In this document: positions 7,823 to 16,339 of the stretch, piece after piece
How the letters are laid out: the number at the start of each line of letters is the position of its first letter
How positions within the stretch are numbered: the first letter of the stretch is position 1
Origin: Chloroflexota bacterium
GTDB lineage: Bacteria; Chloroflexota; Dormibacteria; CF-121
Reading direction: 5' to 3'
DNA: 47,951 nucleotides
Assembly (NCBI GenBank): GCA_005881215.1
Contig: VBDZ01000010.1
Location: forward strand, 1 to 47,951
The notes under the pieces: model-generated
Database searches by the model: none
What the model was told of the DNA's origin: nothing
The model's input: the letters and a program-made list of their open reading frames with translations, nothing else
Position numbers and translations under genes: made by a program

Positions 7823-8701
7823 TTGGCTGAGGTATCCAACGGGCGGGCGAACCTGCACCTGCACACGATCTTCAGCGATGGGGAGTTGCCACCGCGGGAG
7901 GTGGTCGCGGCGCACGCGGCCGCCGGCTTTCGGGTGATCGCCCTCACCGACCACGACACCCTGGCCGGTATCGACGACCTGGGCGGCCTGGAAGGCCACG
8001 GCGCGACGATGATCCCGGGCGTCGAGTTGTCGATCGAGGATGAGCCGCGCCGCGGGCTGGTCGAGGTGCACCTGCTCGGATACGGCTTCGCCCTGAACAA
8101 TCGCCGGCTCCGGAATCGGCTGCACGAGGCCAGTGAAATGCGCGAGGCGCAGAAGCGAGAGACGGTGCAGCGGCTGGCGGCGTCCGGGTTCCCGGTCGAC
8201 TGGGAGGCGGTACGCGCCCGCGCCCGCGGCAACGTTGGCAAGCCGCATATCGTGGCCGCCATCGAGGCCGCCCAGCCTGACGTGAAGCGCGAGGAGCTGT
8301 ACGCGGTCATGGGGCCCGGTGGCGCGGCGCATGTTCCGCGCGCGAAGGACCTGCCCCTGGATGAGGCCGTCGACCTGATCGCCGCGGCCGGCGGGGTGAG
8401 CGTGTTGGCGCACCCCGGCGTCTACACCCACGTTCCGGACCTCGAGGTGCTGTTCCGCAGCTGCGCCGTCGCCGGCGTGCTGGGGCTGGAGGTGACCTAT
8501 CCGCAGGCCACAGACGATCCCTACGGACCAAAAAGTGCGGCGCTGATGGATCGGTTCGCGAAGACCGCCGCCTCCTACGGCTGGGTGGCGACCGGCGGCG
8601 ATGATTTTCACGGCCCGGCCGTCACCCCCTTGATCCGGCTCGCCCAGTGGACCGCGACGCCGGCGTCCTGCGTGGACGAGCTGCTCGCTCGCCGCACGTA
8701 A
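7823..8701 (+). CDS. PHP-domain metal-dependent phosphoesterase
   Basis: About 292 aa. PHP metal-site motifs appear in order: NLHLHTIFSDG at the N-terminus, ALTDHD, PGVELS, AHPGVY and GGDDFHG near the C-terminus. Members of this branch (YciV/RNase AM-like, nucleoside 3',5'-bisphosphate phosphatase) remove phosphates from nucleotides or short RNAs; the exact substrate is inferred. There is no ATG in a sensible place. TTG at 7823 is preferred because TACAAT (7808-7813) ends 9 nt upstream, as in other leaderless genes here. GTG at 7793, inside the repeat and with a GGAGG upstream, is the alternative. Confidence 0.85.
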   Translation: MAEVSNGRANLHLHTIFSDGELPPREVVAAHAAAGFRVIALTDHDTLAGIDDLGGLEGHGATMIPGVELSIEDEPRRGLVEVHLLGYGFALNNRRLRNRLHEASEMREAQKRETVQRLAASGFPVDWEAVRARARGNVGKPHIVAAIEAAQPDVKREELYAVMGPGGAAHVPRAKDLPLDEAVDLIAAAGGVSVLAHPGVYTHVPDLEVLFRSCAVAGVLGLEVTYPQATDDPYGPKSAALMDRFAKTAASYGWVATGGDDFHGPAVTPLIRLAQWTATPASCVDELLARRT

Positions 8702-8702
8702 C

Positions 8703-8740
8703 GCTCCCTCCCCCTTGTGGGGAGGGTCGGGGAGGGCGTC
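8703..8740 (+). repeat. Interspersed G-rich palindromic repeat, copy 2
   Basis: CTCCCTCCCCCTTGTGGGG followed by AGGGTCGGGGAGGG. The arms CCCTCCCC/GGGGAGGG form a strong hairpin. It lies between the convergent PHP and fusion-hydrolase genes and may also act as a bidirectional terminator. Confidence 0.7.
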
Positions 8741-10186
8741 TTACCGCGTCGTCAGAAACCGCGTAATCGCTTCCGTCACCGCATCCGGCCGGTCGAGGGG
8801 GAGGAAATGGCCGCCCGGATCGATGATCTCGACCGTGGTGTCGCCAAGCTTGTGTTTCAAGGTGTCGGCCCAGCGCGACTCCAGGAATTTGTCATTCGCA
8901 CCCCAGAGGATCAGCGTAGGCGTGGCGATCTCTTCGATGTGTTTCGACCGGCTGGTCAGGTCCCGATTGTTGAGGGCGCGGGCGGCCCGCAAGTAGGCGC
9001 GCCGTCCGCCGAGATCCTGGAAGGGCCGGGTCCACTCATCGACGAGCTCATCCGTGACCCGTCCCTCGGTCACGAGCCCCGCCTCGAGTCCTTTGCGCAA
9101 TCCGTTGCGCAGGTCGATGTTGACCATGATCTGGTCCCAGACCGGTTCCTTCAGGCGGGCGATATCGTTGACCGGCCAGTTGTTGTCGACCACGCTGTCG
9201 ATCAGAATGAGCCGGGCCACCCGTTGCGGCTCGTCGACGGCCATCAGTTGCGCCACGCCGCCACCGATGTCATGTCCGACGACCGCGGCCTGGTGCACGC
9301 CGATCGATTCCATGAACGCCACCACGTAGCGCGCCTGCGCCGCGATCGATAGATCCGCGTCGAGCCGCTTGTCGGAATCCCCGTAACCGAGCAGGTCTGG
9401 CGCCAGCACGTCGAAGGTCGCCGACAGGGGGTCGATCATGTCACGCCACAGGTACGACGAGCTCGGAATCCCATGCAGCAAGACGAGCGCGGGACCCTGG
9501 CCCTTTCGGAGGTAAGCGATGTCGCCAGCAAACGTCCGGATCTTTCGTTTGGTTCGGGCCAGCGGCGCTGCACTGATGAGCTCGGTGGTCAGTGGCGGGG
9601 AAACGGTCGGTGTCGGAGCTCGCTCGAGTGGTGATGGAGGTGGACCCACGGGCCGGGCCATCGTCGGCGGCGCGAAGGCCGGCACCGGCATCAGCGGCGG
9701 CTCGACCGGTTGTTGCGCCGGTGGCGAGAACGGCTGCGCCGCCGGACGGCGCTGCAGGATCAGGTTGGTCGAGCTGGCGCGGGCGATCACCTGGTTCTGC
9801 TGGTCCAGCACCTCCGCCTCGGCCACCGCGACCTGCTGACCGCGATGCATCACCCGACCGGTCGATCGCAGCACGCCGGACTCCGCGGTCACCGGCCTCA
9901 GGAAGTTGACGTGCAATTCGGCGGTGGTAAACCCTTCCCCGGGGCTCAGCGTGCTGAACACGGCGATGCCCATCGCGGAGTCGGCCAGTGAGCTGATCGC
10001 GCCACCGTGGACGACGTTGTTCGGATTGTAGAAGTCCGATTTCGCGGGCATCTCGAAGGTCGCGCTGCCGTCGGATACGGCGGTCAAGCGCATGCCGAGG
10101 AGCTGGACATATGGTGGTGGCGGTACGGCGCCACGCAAAGCGGCCTCAACGAGGTCACGACCGGACATCTGCGCCGGATCGGACAT
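8741..10186 (-). CDS. Hotdog thioesterase fused to a dehalogenase/epoxide-hydrolase-type alpha/beta hydrolase
   Basis: 481 aa in three parts. Residues 20-145 are a PaaI-like hotdog acyl-CoA thioesterase with the motif NVVHGGAISSLADSAMG (58-74). Residues 148-205 are a Pro-rich linker. Residues 215-481 are an alpha/beta hydrolase. The nucleophile elbow is GHDIGG (Asp306) rather than G-x-S-x-G, as in haloalkane dehalogenases and epoxide hydrolases; the oxyanion HGIP motif, the acid in WGANDKF and the base in GGHFLPL are present. The fusion suggests sequential action on one hydrophobic substrate, but none is indicated. The reading frame is continuous, so this is not a frameshift artefact. Confidence 0.88.
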   Translation of the reverse strand: MSDPAQMSGRDLVEAALRGAVPPPPYVQLLGMRLTAVSDGSATFEMPAKSDFYNPNNVVHGGAISSLADSAMGIAVFSTLSPGEGFTTAELHVNFLRPVTAESGVLRSTGRVMHRGQQVAVAEAEVLDQQNQVIARASSTNLILQRRPAAQPFSPPAQQPVEPPLMPVPAFAPPTMARPVGPPPSPLERAPTPTVSPPLTTELISAAPLARTKRKIRTFAGDIAYLRKGQGPALVLLHGIPSSSYLWRDMIDPLSATFDVLAPDLLGYGDSDKRLDADLSIAAQARYVVAFMESIGVHQAAVVGHDIGGGVAQLMAVDEPQRVARLILIDSVVDNNWPVNDIARLKEPVWDQIMVNIDLRNGLRKGLEAGLVTEGRVTDELVDEWTRPFQDLGGRRAYLRAARALNNRDLTSRSKHIEEIATPTLILWGANDKFLESRWADTLKHKLGDTTVEIIDPGGHFLPLDRPDAVTEAITRFLTTR

Positions 10187-10376
10187 TGCCGCATTCTATA
10201 GCGGGATACGCGAGAGCGGGAGCACCGACGCGGTTTGGTTACGCACCGGGGGTAACGGCTGCGTCACGGTCATGTGATAGCTCGTCGCGCCGATGCAAGC
10301 CATCAGCGGCGTAGGCAGTTTGTCCTGTATAGGCCGCGATCAGGCGGCAAGTTGGGAGGGGAAAGGGGGACTTGCT

Positions 10377-11336
10377 CTGAAGTACGCCGCGCCACGCTTT
10401 GCGACTCACTCGGCGGTGCTGCTGATGGCGGCCGCGATGCCGTGGGTGATGCTCCATGTCCCGGTGGGGGCTTCGCCGGCGATGGCCGGCGGGTCGATTC
10501 CCGGCACCGCCCTGGCCCAAGCGCCCTTCGGTCGCGCTGTCGATGGCATCGGCTGGTCGATGAGTGGATCGCTCGTGGTGCCCGCGCTTCCGGCGACGCC
10601 GCCGGGCGAGAAGCATCGCGACATCATTCATTACCAGGCGGTGGATGGGGATACGCTCCGCACGTTGGCGACCAGGTACGGGCTCTCCGTCAATACGTTG
10701 CTCTGGTCGAACCCGAAGCTGGTCGATCGGCTGACCGCCGGACAGGAAGTGGTGATCCCGCCGGTCGATGGGGTGCTGGTCAAGGTCACGGCGACCGATA
10801 CCCTGACGAGCCTGGCGCAGAAGTACCGCGCCGAGTCCGACGCGATCATCGAGTTCAACCTGCTGCGGCATCCGGAGACGTTGCCGGTGGACGACTACCT
10901 GATGGTGCCCTACGGCGTCGGTCCGGAGCCGCCGTCAGTGCCGCAGCAGAACGCGCACACGATCACGGTGGGCAAGCGTTCGTGGTACGTCACGCCGGTC
11001 TGGTCCTCGGGCGGTGGACTCTATCCCTTCGGTCAATGCACCTGGTACGTCAACACCCGGCGGGCCGCGCCCTGGGGCGGCAACGCGTGGCAGTGGTTCG
11101 GTCGTGCCAAGGCCTACGGGCGGCCGGTGGGCTCGACCCCGCGGGTGGGCTCGATCATGGTCACCTGGGAGTCGCCCTACTGGGGTCACGTGGCCTACGT
11201 CGAGCAGGTATACGGCGACGGCAGCTGGCTGGTATCGGAGATGAATTACTACGGCGACCCGGGCGGGGGCTGGGGCCGGGTCAGCTACCGACACGTCGTT
11301 CCCGGGACGATTCCCCTGATCGGCTTCATCTACTAA
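10377..11336 (+). CDS. Secreted peptidoglycan hydrolase with two LysM domains and a CHAP domain
   Basis: Cell-wall enzyme. Using CTG at 10377 it is 319 aa: a signal peptide (MKYAAPRF then a hydrophobic stretch to about 40), LysM 1 (about 83-128), LysM 2 (about 130-177), and a CHAP amidase/endopeptidase domain with catalytic Cys221 in GQCTWYV and His in WGHVAYVEQ. CTG is preferred because GGGGGA ends 6 nt before it and it places a classic n-region directly at the start. The ATG at 10293 would add 28 unlikely residues. Roughly 190 nt of upstream leader hold no clear riboswitch. It probably cleaves stem-peptide bonds during growth or division. Confidence 0.85.
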   Translation: MKYAAPRFATHSAVLLMAAAMPWVMLHVPVGASPAMAGGSIPGTALAQAPFGRAVDGIGWSMSGSLVVPALPATPPGEKHRDIIHYQAVDGDTLRTLATRYGLSVNTLLWSNPKLVDRLTAGQEVVIPPVDGVLVKVTATDTLTSLAQKYRAESDAIIEFNLLRHPETLPVDDYLMVPYGVGPEPPSVPQQNAHTITVGKRSWYVTPVWSSGGGLYPFGQCTWYVNTRRAAPWGGNAWQWFGRAKAYGRPVGSTPRVGSIMVTWESPYWGHVAYVEQVYGDGSWLVSEMNYYGDPGGGWGRVSYRHVVPGTIPLIGFIY

Positions 11337-11346
11337 AGCTCAGTCG

Positions 11347-11364
11347 GGCCGGCTCGTGCCGGCC
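11347..11364. terminator. Hairpin between convergent genes
   Basis: GGCCGGC-TCGT-GCCGGCC, a perfect 7-bp stem in the 29-nt gap between the converging LysM-CHAP and amidase genes. No T-tract follows on either strand, so termination activity is only likely. Confidence 0.5.
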
Positions 11365-11365
11365 G

Positions 11366-12700
11366 CTACTCCTGGGCGAACTCCTCGATCACCTGCCCCA
11401 CCGCCAGTACCCGCGGCTCATCGTTCCATCGCCCGACCACCTGCACGCCGACCGGCAATCCTCCGGCCTCGCCGCATGGCACCGAGAGCGCCGGCAGGCC
11501 CGAGAGGTTGAAGGGTGAGGTCAGCCGCACCAGTGCGCCGTCGATGGGCTCCTCGGCGGCGCGCCAGCGGACCACCCGCTCGCCGATGACGGGGGCCGTG
11601 ATCGGGGTGGTCGCGAGCAGCAGCACATCGACGGCATCGAAGGCGCGATCGAGCGCGTCGCGGAGCCGATCGCGGGCGCGCTGGGCGACCACGTAATCGA
11701 CCCCCGAGACGAGCGCCCCGAGCTGCAAGCGCACCCGCACATCGGTTCCGTACGACCGGGGTCGCTGTCGGATCCAGCGCGCATGAACGGCGCTGGCCTC
11801 GGCCCTGAGCGTGACCAACTGGGTCGCCACGGTCCAGTCCAGCTCCGGGATGGTGACGTCGCGCACGCGCAGTCCAGCGCGACGGAGCCCGCGGGCGGCG
11901 GCCTCGACCCGCGCCCCGACGCCGGGCTGAATGCGCTCCGTGATGCTACCCCGCACCACCCCGACCCGAAGTCCTCGGGTGCGGACCCGGGAAGGCGCCG
12001 GCCGGCCGGAGAGGATCTGGAACAGCAGGCTTGCGTCGGCCACCGTCCGGGTGAGCGAGCCGGCGTGATCGAGCGACCACCCGAGCGGGAAGGCGCCTTG
12101 GAGCGGCACGGCGCCCCGGGTCGGTTTCAGCCCGACGCAGCCGCAGAGTGCCGCCGGAATTCGGATCGACCCGCCCGTATCGGAACCCAGGGCGGCCGCG
12201 CACATCCCGGCGACCACGGCGATGGCCGAGCCCCCGCTCGAGCCGCCCGGACTGCGCCGCGGATCGACCGGGTTGCGCGCCACCCCCCACCATGGATTGG
12301 CGTTGCTGACGCCGTAGGCAAATTCGTGAAGGTTGGTCTTGCCGAAGACGATGGCGCCAGCCTTGCGGAGCCGTGTCACGACGGCGGCGTCCGCGCCGGG
12401 CTGCCAGTCGCGCAGGATTTTGGATCCCACCGTGGTGCGCACCCCGCGCGTCGCGAAGAGGTCCTTGATGGCGATCGGCACGCCGAGTAGCGCCCCGGTT
12501 TCCCGGCGGGCGATCCGCTCGGCGGCGCGTTGGACCTGGCGGCGGGCCGCCGCGCCGGGTGGCGTGATGAAGGCGCGAAGCTCGGGCGCGGCGTCGATCC
12601 GGGCCAGGTAGGCATCGACCAGCTCGAGCGGGGAAAGCGCGCGGGCCCGCAAGGCCCGGGCCACCGCCGTCATGGGCATCGCCGTCGGCGACTCAGTCAT
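11366..12700 (-). CDS. Amidase-signature family amidohydrolase
   Basis: 444 aa. The Ser-cisSer-Lys triad is visible: Lys79 in GVPIAIKD, cis-Ser154 in SPGGSSGGSA and nucleophile Ser178 in GSDTGGSIRIPA. Family members include GatA and biuret/allophanate-type hydrolases. The paired small gene just upstream, with an 8-nt overlap, suggests a two-subunit enzyme. There is no GatB nearby and the sequence shows no GatA-specific context, so a catabolic amidase with an AtzG-like partner is favoured over the tRNA amidotransferase. Substrate unknown. Confidence 0.85.
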   Translation of the reverse strand: MTESPTAMPMTAVARALRARALSPLELVDAYLARIDAAPELRAFITPPGAAARRQVQRAAERIARRETGALLGVPIAIKDLFATRGVRTTVGSKILRDWQPGADAAVVTRLRKAGAIVFGKTNLHEFAYGVSNANPWWGVARNPVDPRRSPGGSSGGSAIAVVAGMCAAALGSDTGGSIRIPAALCGCVGLKPTRGAVPLQGAFPLGWSLDHAGSLTRTVADASLLFQILSGRPAPSRVRTRGLRVGVVRGSITERIQPGVGARVEAAARGLRRAGLRVRDVTIPELDWTVATQLVTLRAEASAVHARWIRQRPRSYGTDVRVRLQLGALVSGVDYVVAQRARDRLRDALDRAFDAVDVLLLATTPITAPVIGERVVRWRAAEEPIDGALVRLTSPFNLSGLPALSVPCGEAGGLPVGVQVVGRWNDEPRVLAVGQVIEEFAQE

Positions 12701-12860
12701 CGCCGTGGATCGGCTCAGGCACCACCTGCGCTCTCAACTCTTCAACCAGCGCGATGTACCGCTTCCAGGCGGGGAGCAGCCGGTCCAGGTCGCTGCTCGC
12801 CAGCCGCAAGCCGGCGGCCCGCCCCACGGCCGCCAGTCTGTCCCTCTCCGTCACCGGCAC
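12693..12860 (-). CDS. Small GatC/AtzG-like partner subunit of the amidase
   Basis: 55 aa from GTG at 12860 (VPVTERDRLAAVGRAAGL), stop at 12693. It fits the GatC/AtzG pattern of an N-terminal helix, a second helix LDRLLPAWKRYIALVEELR, and an acidic PEPIHGDD tail. Its stop overlaps the amidase ATG by 8 nt (ATGACTGA), strong evidence for coupled translation. In known systems this subunit wraps around and stabilises the amidase. The assignment rests on pattern and position, because 55 residues give little power. Confidence 0.65.
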   Translation of the reverse strand: MPVTERDRLAAVGRAAGLRLASSDLDRLLPAWKRYIALVEELRAQVVPEPIHGDD

Positions 12861-12924
12861 AGTATGCAATCCGTGACCGAGGGCCGGTGATTGGGTCCAT
12901 CACCACTTGCGAGTGCGAAATGGT

Positions 12925-12954
12925 TTGACAAGACCGATTCTTCCGCCCTATTCT
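12925..12954 (+). promoter_or_regulatory. Sigma70-type promoter of the 473-aa gene
   Basis: TTGACA (12925-12930), 18-nt spacer, TATTCT (12949-12954). Predicted start near 12961, giving a leader of about 80 nt that contains a small leader ORF. Confidence 0.7.
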
Positions 12955-12991
12955 GGCGACTGCCGTCAACCGGCTCGTGGGGAGGCGCAGG

Positions 12992-13030
12992 ATGGCGGTG
13001 GCGCTGCCGCTCATCCATTTTCATTGCTGA
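12992..13030 (+). CDS. Leader peptide MAVALPLIHFHC
   Basis: Twelve codons with a GGGGAGG site upstream. Its stop is built into the ribosome-binding site of the next gene (TGAGGAG, 13028-13034). The arrangement would couple translation of the downstream gene to the leader. The peptide ends HFHC; whether it senses anything is unknown. Confidence 0.4.
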   Translation: MAVALPLIHFHC

Positions 13031-13043
13031 GGAGCCCGAAAGA

Positions 13044-14465
13044 ATGTTGCTTGTGGAAGTCCGCCGCCTGGAAATCGCGCCGACCAGCGACCAGTTTTGG
13101 ACCATCGTCTCCCGCGTCAACGGCCCCGAGTTCATGGGCGTGCTCTATCGCGCCCGCGAGGCCATCTTCGACAGCGCCGGCATCAGTTTCACGATCGACC
13201 TCCTGAACAAGTTCCTGCAGTTCGACGTCACCAAGAGCTGGTCCGCCGCGGATGAAGGCGAGCTCTTCATGGGACAGGCACCCGTGGTTGGCTGGTTGCG
13301 TGTCCGCCGTCCGGGGTCGGCCACCCTGCGCGAGCTGCGGTCCGACGACATCCACTTCATGGAGCTCGAGCACGCCGCCAAGCCCGCTTTCGTCGAAGTC
13401 GGCGTCGCCTACCGGGCCGGCACCGAGAAGGTTCGGACGGATTTTCTGAAACGGATTCGCACCGCTGCTCAGGAAGTGCTCGGCCAGGAGGTCGGGACGC
13501 CCTCGTCGTGGCCCGTCCTGGCCCCGGTGGGCAGCCACAACTTCGACGCCATCCGCAAGTCGCGGCAGGTGCCGTCTGAGGCCAGCGCCGAAGAAAACCA
13601 GGCGATGGCCGCCTTCACCACGCCGGAAATCCGCGCGTTGATCCGCGATCTCGAACGGGTGGGCTCGCTCACTGTTTCGGATCTGCCCAAAGTGCTGGGC
13701 GAGGCGCAAGGCACCGCGGTCGCCGGCCGCCTCGGCGAGCTGCGCAATCTCGGCTTGATCCAGTCGGAGTACGTGATCGTCTGCTCGCGCACCGGCAACG
13801 CCGTGCTGCGGACCGACGACCCGAACAAGCTGCAGAAGATGGCGCCGGACTGGATGAAGTGCGCCTGCGGCCGGCCGCTCAACGAGGAGCGGGTAGACCA
13901 GGTGATCATGCCGACGGATCGCGCCACCGCGCTCAACGACAAGGGCCGCTGGATGATCACCCTGGCGACAGCCATCCTTCCGAAGCTGGGCATCAGTCGC
14001 GAGCAGGTCATCATCGAGTCCAGCCCGCAGGGGACAGACATCGTCCTCGACTTGAGCGGCGACCTGGTGCTGGTGGTGCTGAAGGATCGCGAGTTCAACC
14101 TCGCGGATGCCTACGCCTTCAACGCCAAAGTCTCCCGGATCAAGGCAGCCGAGGGCGTGATCGTGAGCAACGAGGGCCTGTCCGGCGACGCCAAGAAGCT
14201 TGTCCAGGAAGAAATGGGTCCGCAGCGCGCCCGAATCACCGATCCCTTCCGGGTTTCCTTCGTCGAGGGCGGTGTCCAGGGTCTCGAGCACGAGCTCGGT
14301 CGCGTGGTCGAGCGGCGGCGTCGGCAATATTTCCTGCGCGCCCTCGGCGACCTGGCGACCATCCAGGGACTCAACATTGGGCAGCTGGCGCTGGCCAAGG
14401 TCGAAGCCGGCGGCCGTGCCGGAAAAGAAGTCGTCGCGCCGGAGGCGGTCGCCGCCGAAGCGTAA
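13044..14465 (+). CDS. Unrecognised protein: N-terminal domain, winged helix, Mrr-like C-terminal fold
   Basis: 473 aa. Start ATG 13044 has GAGGAG 9 nt upstream. I recognise no family over the full length. Visible parts: an alpha/beta N-terminal domain (1-185), a likely winged helix (about 195-265, FTTPEIRALIRDLERVGSL onward), a short cysteine motif KCACGRP, then a segment resembling Mrr-type PD-(D/E)XK nucleases: GTDIVLDLSGD, LVVLKDREF, and a late GVIVSNEGLSGDAKKLV strand-helix. The usual (E/Q)xK reads VLK, so the catalytic acidic or Gln residue is missing. A C-terminal helix is rich in Arg. It could be a DNA-binding protein with a dead nuclease fold. Low certainty on function. Confidence 0.8.
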   Translation: MLLVEVRRLEIAPTSDQFWTIVSRVNGPEFMGVLYRAREAIFDSAGISFTIDLLNKFLQFDVTKSWSAADEGELFMGQAPVVGWLRVRRPGSATLRELRSDDIHFMELEHAAKPAFVEVGVAYRAGTEKVRTDFLKRIRTAAQEVLGQEVGTPSSWPVLAPVGSHNFDAIRKSRQVPSEASAEENQAMAAFTTPEIRALIRDLERVGSLTVSDLPKVLGEAQGTAVAGRLGELRNLGLIQSEYVIVCSRTGNAVLRTDDPNKLQKMAPDWMKCACGRPLNEERVDQVIMPTDRATALNDKGRWMITLATAILPKLGISREQVIIESSPQGTDIVLDLSGDLVLVVLKDREFNLADAYAFNAKVSRIKAAEGVIVSNEGLSGDAKKLVQEEMGPQRARITDPFRVSFVEGGVQGLEHELGRVVERRRRQYFLRALGDLATIQGLNIGQLALAKVEAGGRAGKEVVAPEAVAAEA

Positions 14466-14478
14466 CCCGCAGCATTTT

Positions 14479-14516
14479 CCCCTCCCCCGCTGGCGGGGGA
14501 GGGTCGGGGTGGGGGC
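14479..14516 (+). repeat. Interspersed G-rich palindromic repeat, copy 3
   Basis: CCCTCCCCCGCTGGCGGGGG followed by AGGGTCGGGGTGGGGG, in the gap after the 473-aa gene. Possible terminator. The rest of the gap to 14576 shows nothing clear. Confidence 0.7.
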
Positions 14517-14576
14517 TTGGGCAACGCTGATTCCAGCGTGCCGCCATGAAACCTCCGGGCGTACTGTAATAGCGCG

Positions 14577-14768
14577 ATGCGTTTCGGCAGCCTGGTGCTC
14601 GGTGTGATCGGCCTGCTGGTCGGCGCGATCTGGATTCTCCAGGGGGCCGGCGCGCTGCCGGGCAGCTTCATGACCGGGCAGCGGCTCTGGCTCGTGATCG
14701 GCATCGTGGTCGCGGTCATCGGTTTGGGGCTTACCTACCGCGGCCTTCGGCGACCGGCCGGGTCCTAG
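14577..14768 (+). CDS. Small two-helix membrane protein
   Basis: 63 aa with two transmembrane segments (about 5-27 and 38-56) joined by the short loop GALPGSFMTGQRL. Proteins of this shape are common in high-GC bacteria and have no known function. It lies directly upstream of the molybdopterin enzyme gene, whose coding signal begins within about 45 nt of this stop, so the two are probably co-transcribed. Confidence 0.65.
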   Translation: MRFGSLVLGVIGLLVGAIWILQGAGALPGSFMTGQRLWLVIGIVVAVIGLGLTYRGLRRPAGS

Positions 14769-14809
14769 CTCGAGGGCCCACGGACACCCCCTCCGCGCCG
14801 CCGCGCCCG

Positions 14810-16219
14810 CTGGTCATCGGGCTGTGCGCCGGTGCGCTGGCGCTCGGTGCCGATTACCTGGCCCACGCGCTCTTCAGCATCCCGCTGCTCCCCGAACAGG
14901 CGGGCAACCTCCTGCTCAAGATCCTGCCGCTGCCGGTATTCGCAAACCTGCTGAAAGCGTTGGGCGTCCTGGCCCGGCCACTGTTGCTGGCCGGCGCCAG
15001 CATCGTGATCATCGCTCTCTACGGCGTGGCGGCGATGCTCCTCGCGCGGTGGTGGCCACGCCTTTACGGGAGGGCGCTGGCCGCTGTGGTGGCGGTAGCC
15101 AGCATCGTGGTGGCGCTGCTGGCGATGTTGCCCAGCGATTCGACAATTGGCGTGATCATCGAGGTCATCGTGCTGGCCGGCACCGTCCTCCTGGTCGACA
15201 GCTTCGCCCGCGAGCTGGCGTTGTTCGCCGGCGTCGACAATGACCGCCGCGTCCTGCTGCGCAATCTCTTTTATGGGGCGGCGGGCATCGCCATCCTCGG
15301 AATCGCCTACGCGAACGTGCGGCGGCTGACGACCGCGCTCGCCACCCAGGAAGGCAGCCGCGCCGATACCGAGATCACGGCCGTCAACGACTTCTATGTC
15401 GTCTCGAAGAACCTCGGCGGCGATCCCGTCGTCGACGCCTCGAGCTGGCGGCTCAACCTGCCGACCCGGTCGCTGACCTATGCCCAACTGCTCGCCATGC
15501 CAGCCCAGCAGCTGGAGCTCACCCTCGAATGCATCAGCAACGACATCGGTGGCACGTTGATCAGCAATGGCTCCTGGAAAGGACCGCGAGTCAGCGACGT
15601 GCTCGCCATGACCTCGGTTCCGCGCGACGCGGTCTGGATGCTGATCGAAAGCGCCGATGGCTATACCGAGAGCTTTCCGCTGCAAGAGTTGACGACCGAC
15701 CACCTGCTCGCCACCCACTTGAACGGCGCGCCGCTCACGGCGCCGCACGGCTTTCCGGCGCGCTTCCTCTTCCCCGGTCATTACGGCATGAAGCAACCAA
15801 AGTGGGTGACTCGAATCCGGTTCTCCGCGACCGATCAACCCGGCTACTGGGAGAACAATGGCTGGGACGAGCGGGCCATCGTCAAGACAATGTCACGGAT
15901 CGATCGTCCGGCTGACGGGGCGGCGCAGACTGGCGGGCCGGTGACGTTCGCCGGCATTGCCTTCGCCGGCGCCCGGCGGATCAGCGCCGCGGAGTTGAGT
16001 TGGGACGGCGGCGCCAGCTGGCAGCCGGCGCAGCTGCAGCCGGAGTTCTCGCCCTACGCCTGGCGCTTCTGGCAACTCACCGCCACCCTGCCGGCGGGTC
16101 AGCACCAGGTCAGCGTTCGTGCCCGCGATGGGGAAGGCACGCTCCAGTCGTCGAAGCCGGCCCCCACCCTGCCGAACGGCGCGGACGGCTACCACACGAT
16201 CACGATCGATCTCGCCTGA
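14810..16219 (+). CDS. Membrane-anchored molybdopterin-dependent oxidoreductase (sulfite oxidase/MsrP fold)
   Basis: About 469 aa. Four to five N-terminal transmembrane helices (to about residue 170) precede a periplasmic-facing sulfite-oxidase-type domain. The molybdenum-ligand Cys is in LTLECISNDIGG, and GHYGMKQPKWVTRI is the family's cofactor/substrate loop. A C-terminal Ig-like dimerisation domain follows (about 370-465). Membrane-type coding continues upstream of the first TTG (14960) back to about 14770 with no ATG, GTG or TTG in frame, so the start must be non-standard. CTG at 14810 is a guess; ACG at 14780, behind GAGGG, is another. With the ApbE and heme-protein genes downstream it suggests a membrane redox system. 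Confidence 0.83.
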   Translation: MVIGLCAGALALGADYLAHALFSIPLLPEQAGNLLLKILPLPVFANLLKALGVLARPLLLAGASIVIIALYGVAAMLLARWWPRLYGRALAAVVAVASIVVALLAMLPSDSTIGVIIEVIVLAGTVLLVDSFARELALFAGVDNDRRVLLRNLFYGAAGIAILGIAYANVRRLTTALATQEGSRADTEITAVNDFYVVSKNLGGDPVVDASSWRLNLPTRSLTYAQLLAMPAQQLELTLECISNDIGGTLISNGSWKGPRVSDVLAMTSVPRDAVWMLIESADGYTESFPLQELTTDHLLATHLNGAPLTAPHGFPARFLFPGHYGMKQPKWVTRIRFSATDQPGYWENNGWDERAIVKTMSRIDRPADGAAQTGGPVTFAGIAFAGARRISAAELSWDGGASWQPAQLQPEFSPYAWRFWQLTATLPAGQHQVSVRARDGEGTLQSSKPAPTLPNGADGYHTITIDLA

Positions 16220-16339
16220 CGCTCCTCTCACCGGCTTCTCAGGACGCCCTCAGCAACCTTGCGATCGCGCGCCCTACCGTAAGGTTCGAGGTCGCTGGAA
16301 ACGATGAACCGCCCCGTTGTACCGGTAAGGGAGAGGAAT

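Noticed and set aside
10201-10376. Possible c-di-AMP (ydaO-type) riboswitch before the LysM-CHAP gene, as such genes often have one
   Set aside because: I found a GGGGGTAACGG-like stretch, but not the conserved GACAGCTAAC or the paired stems at the expected spacing.
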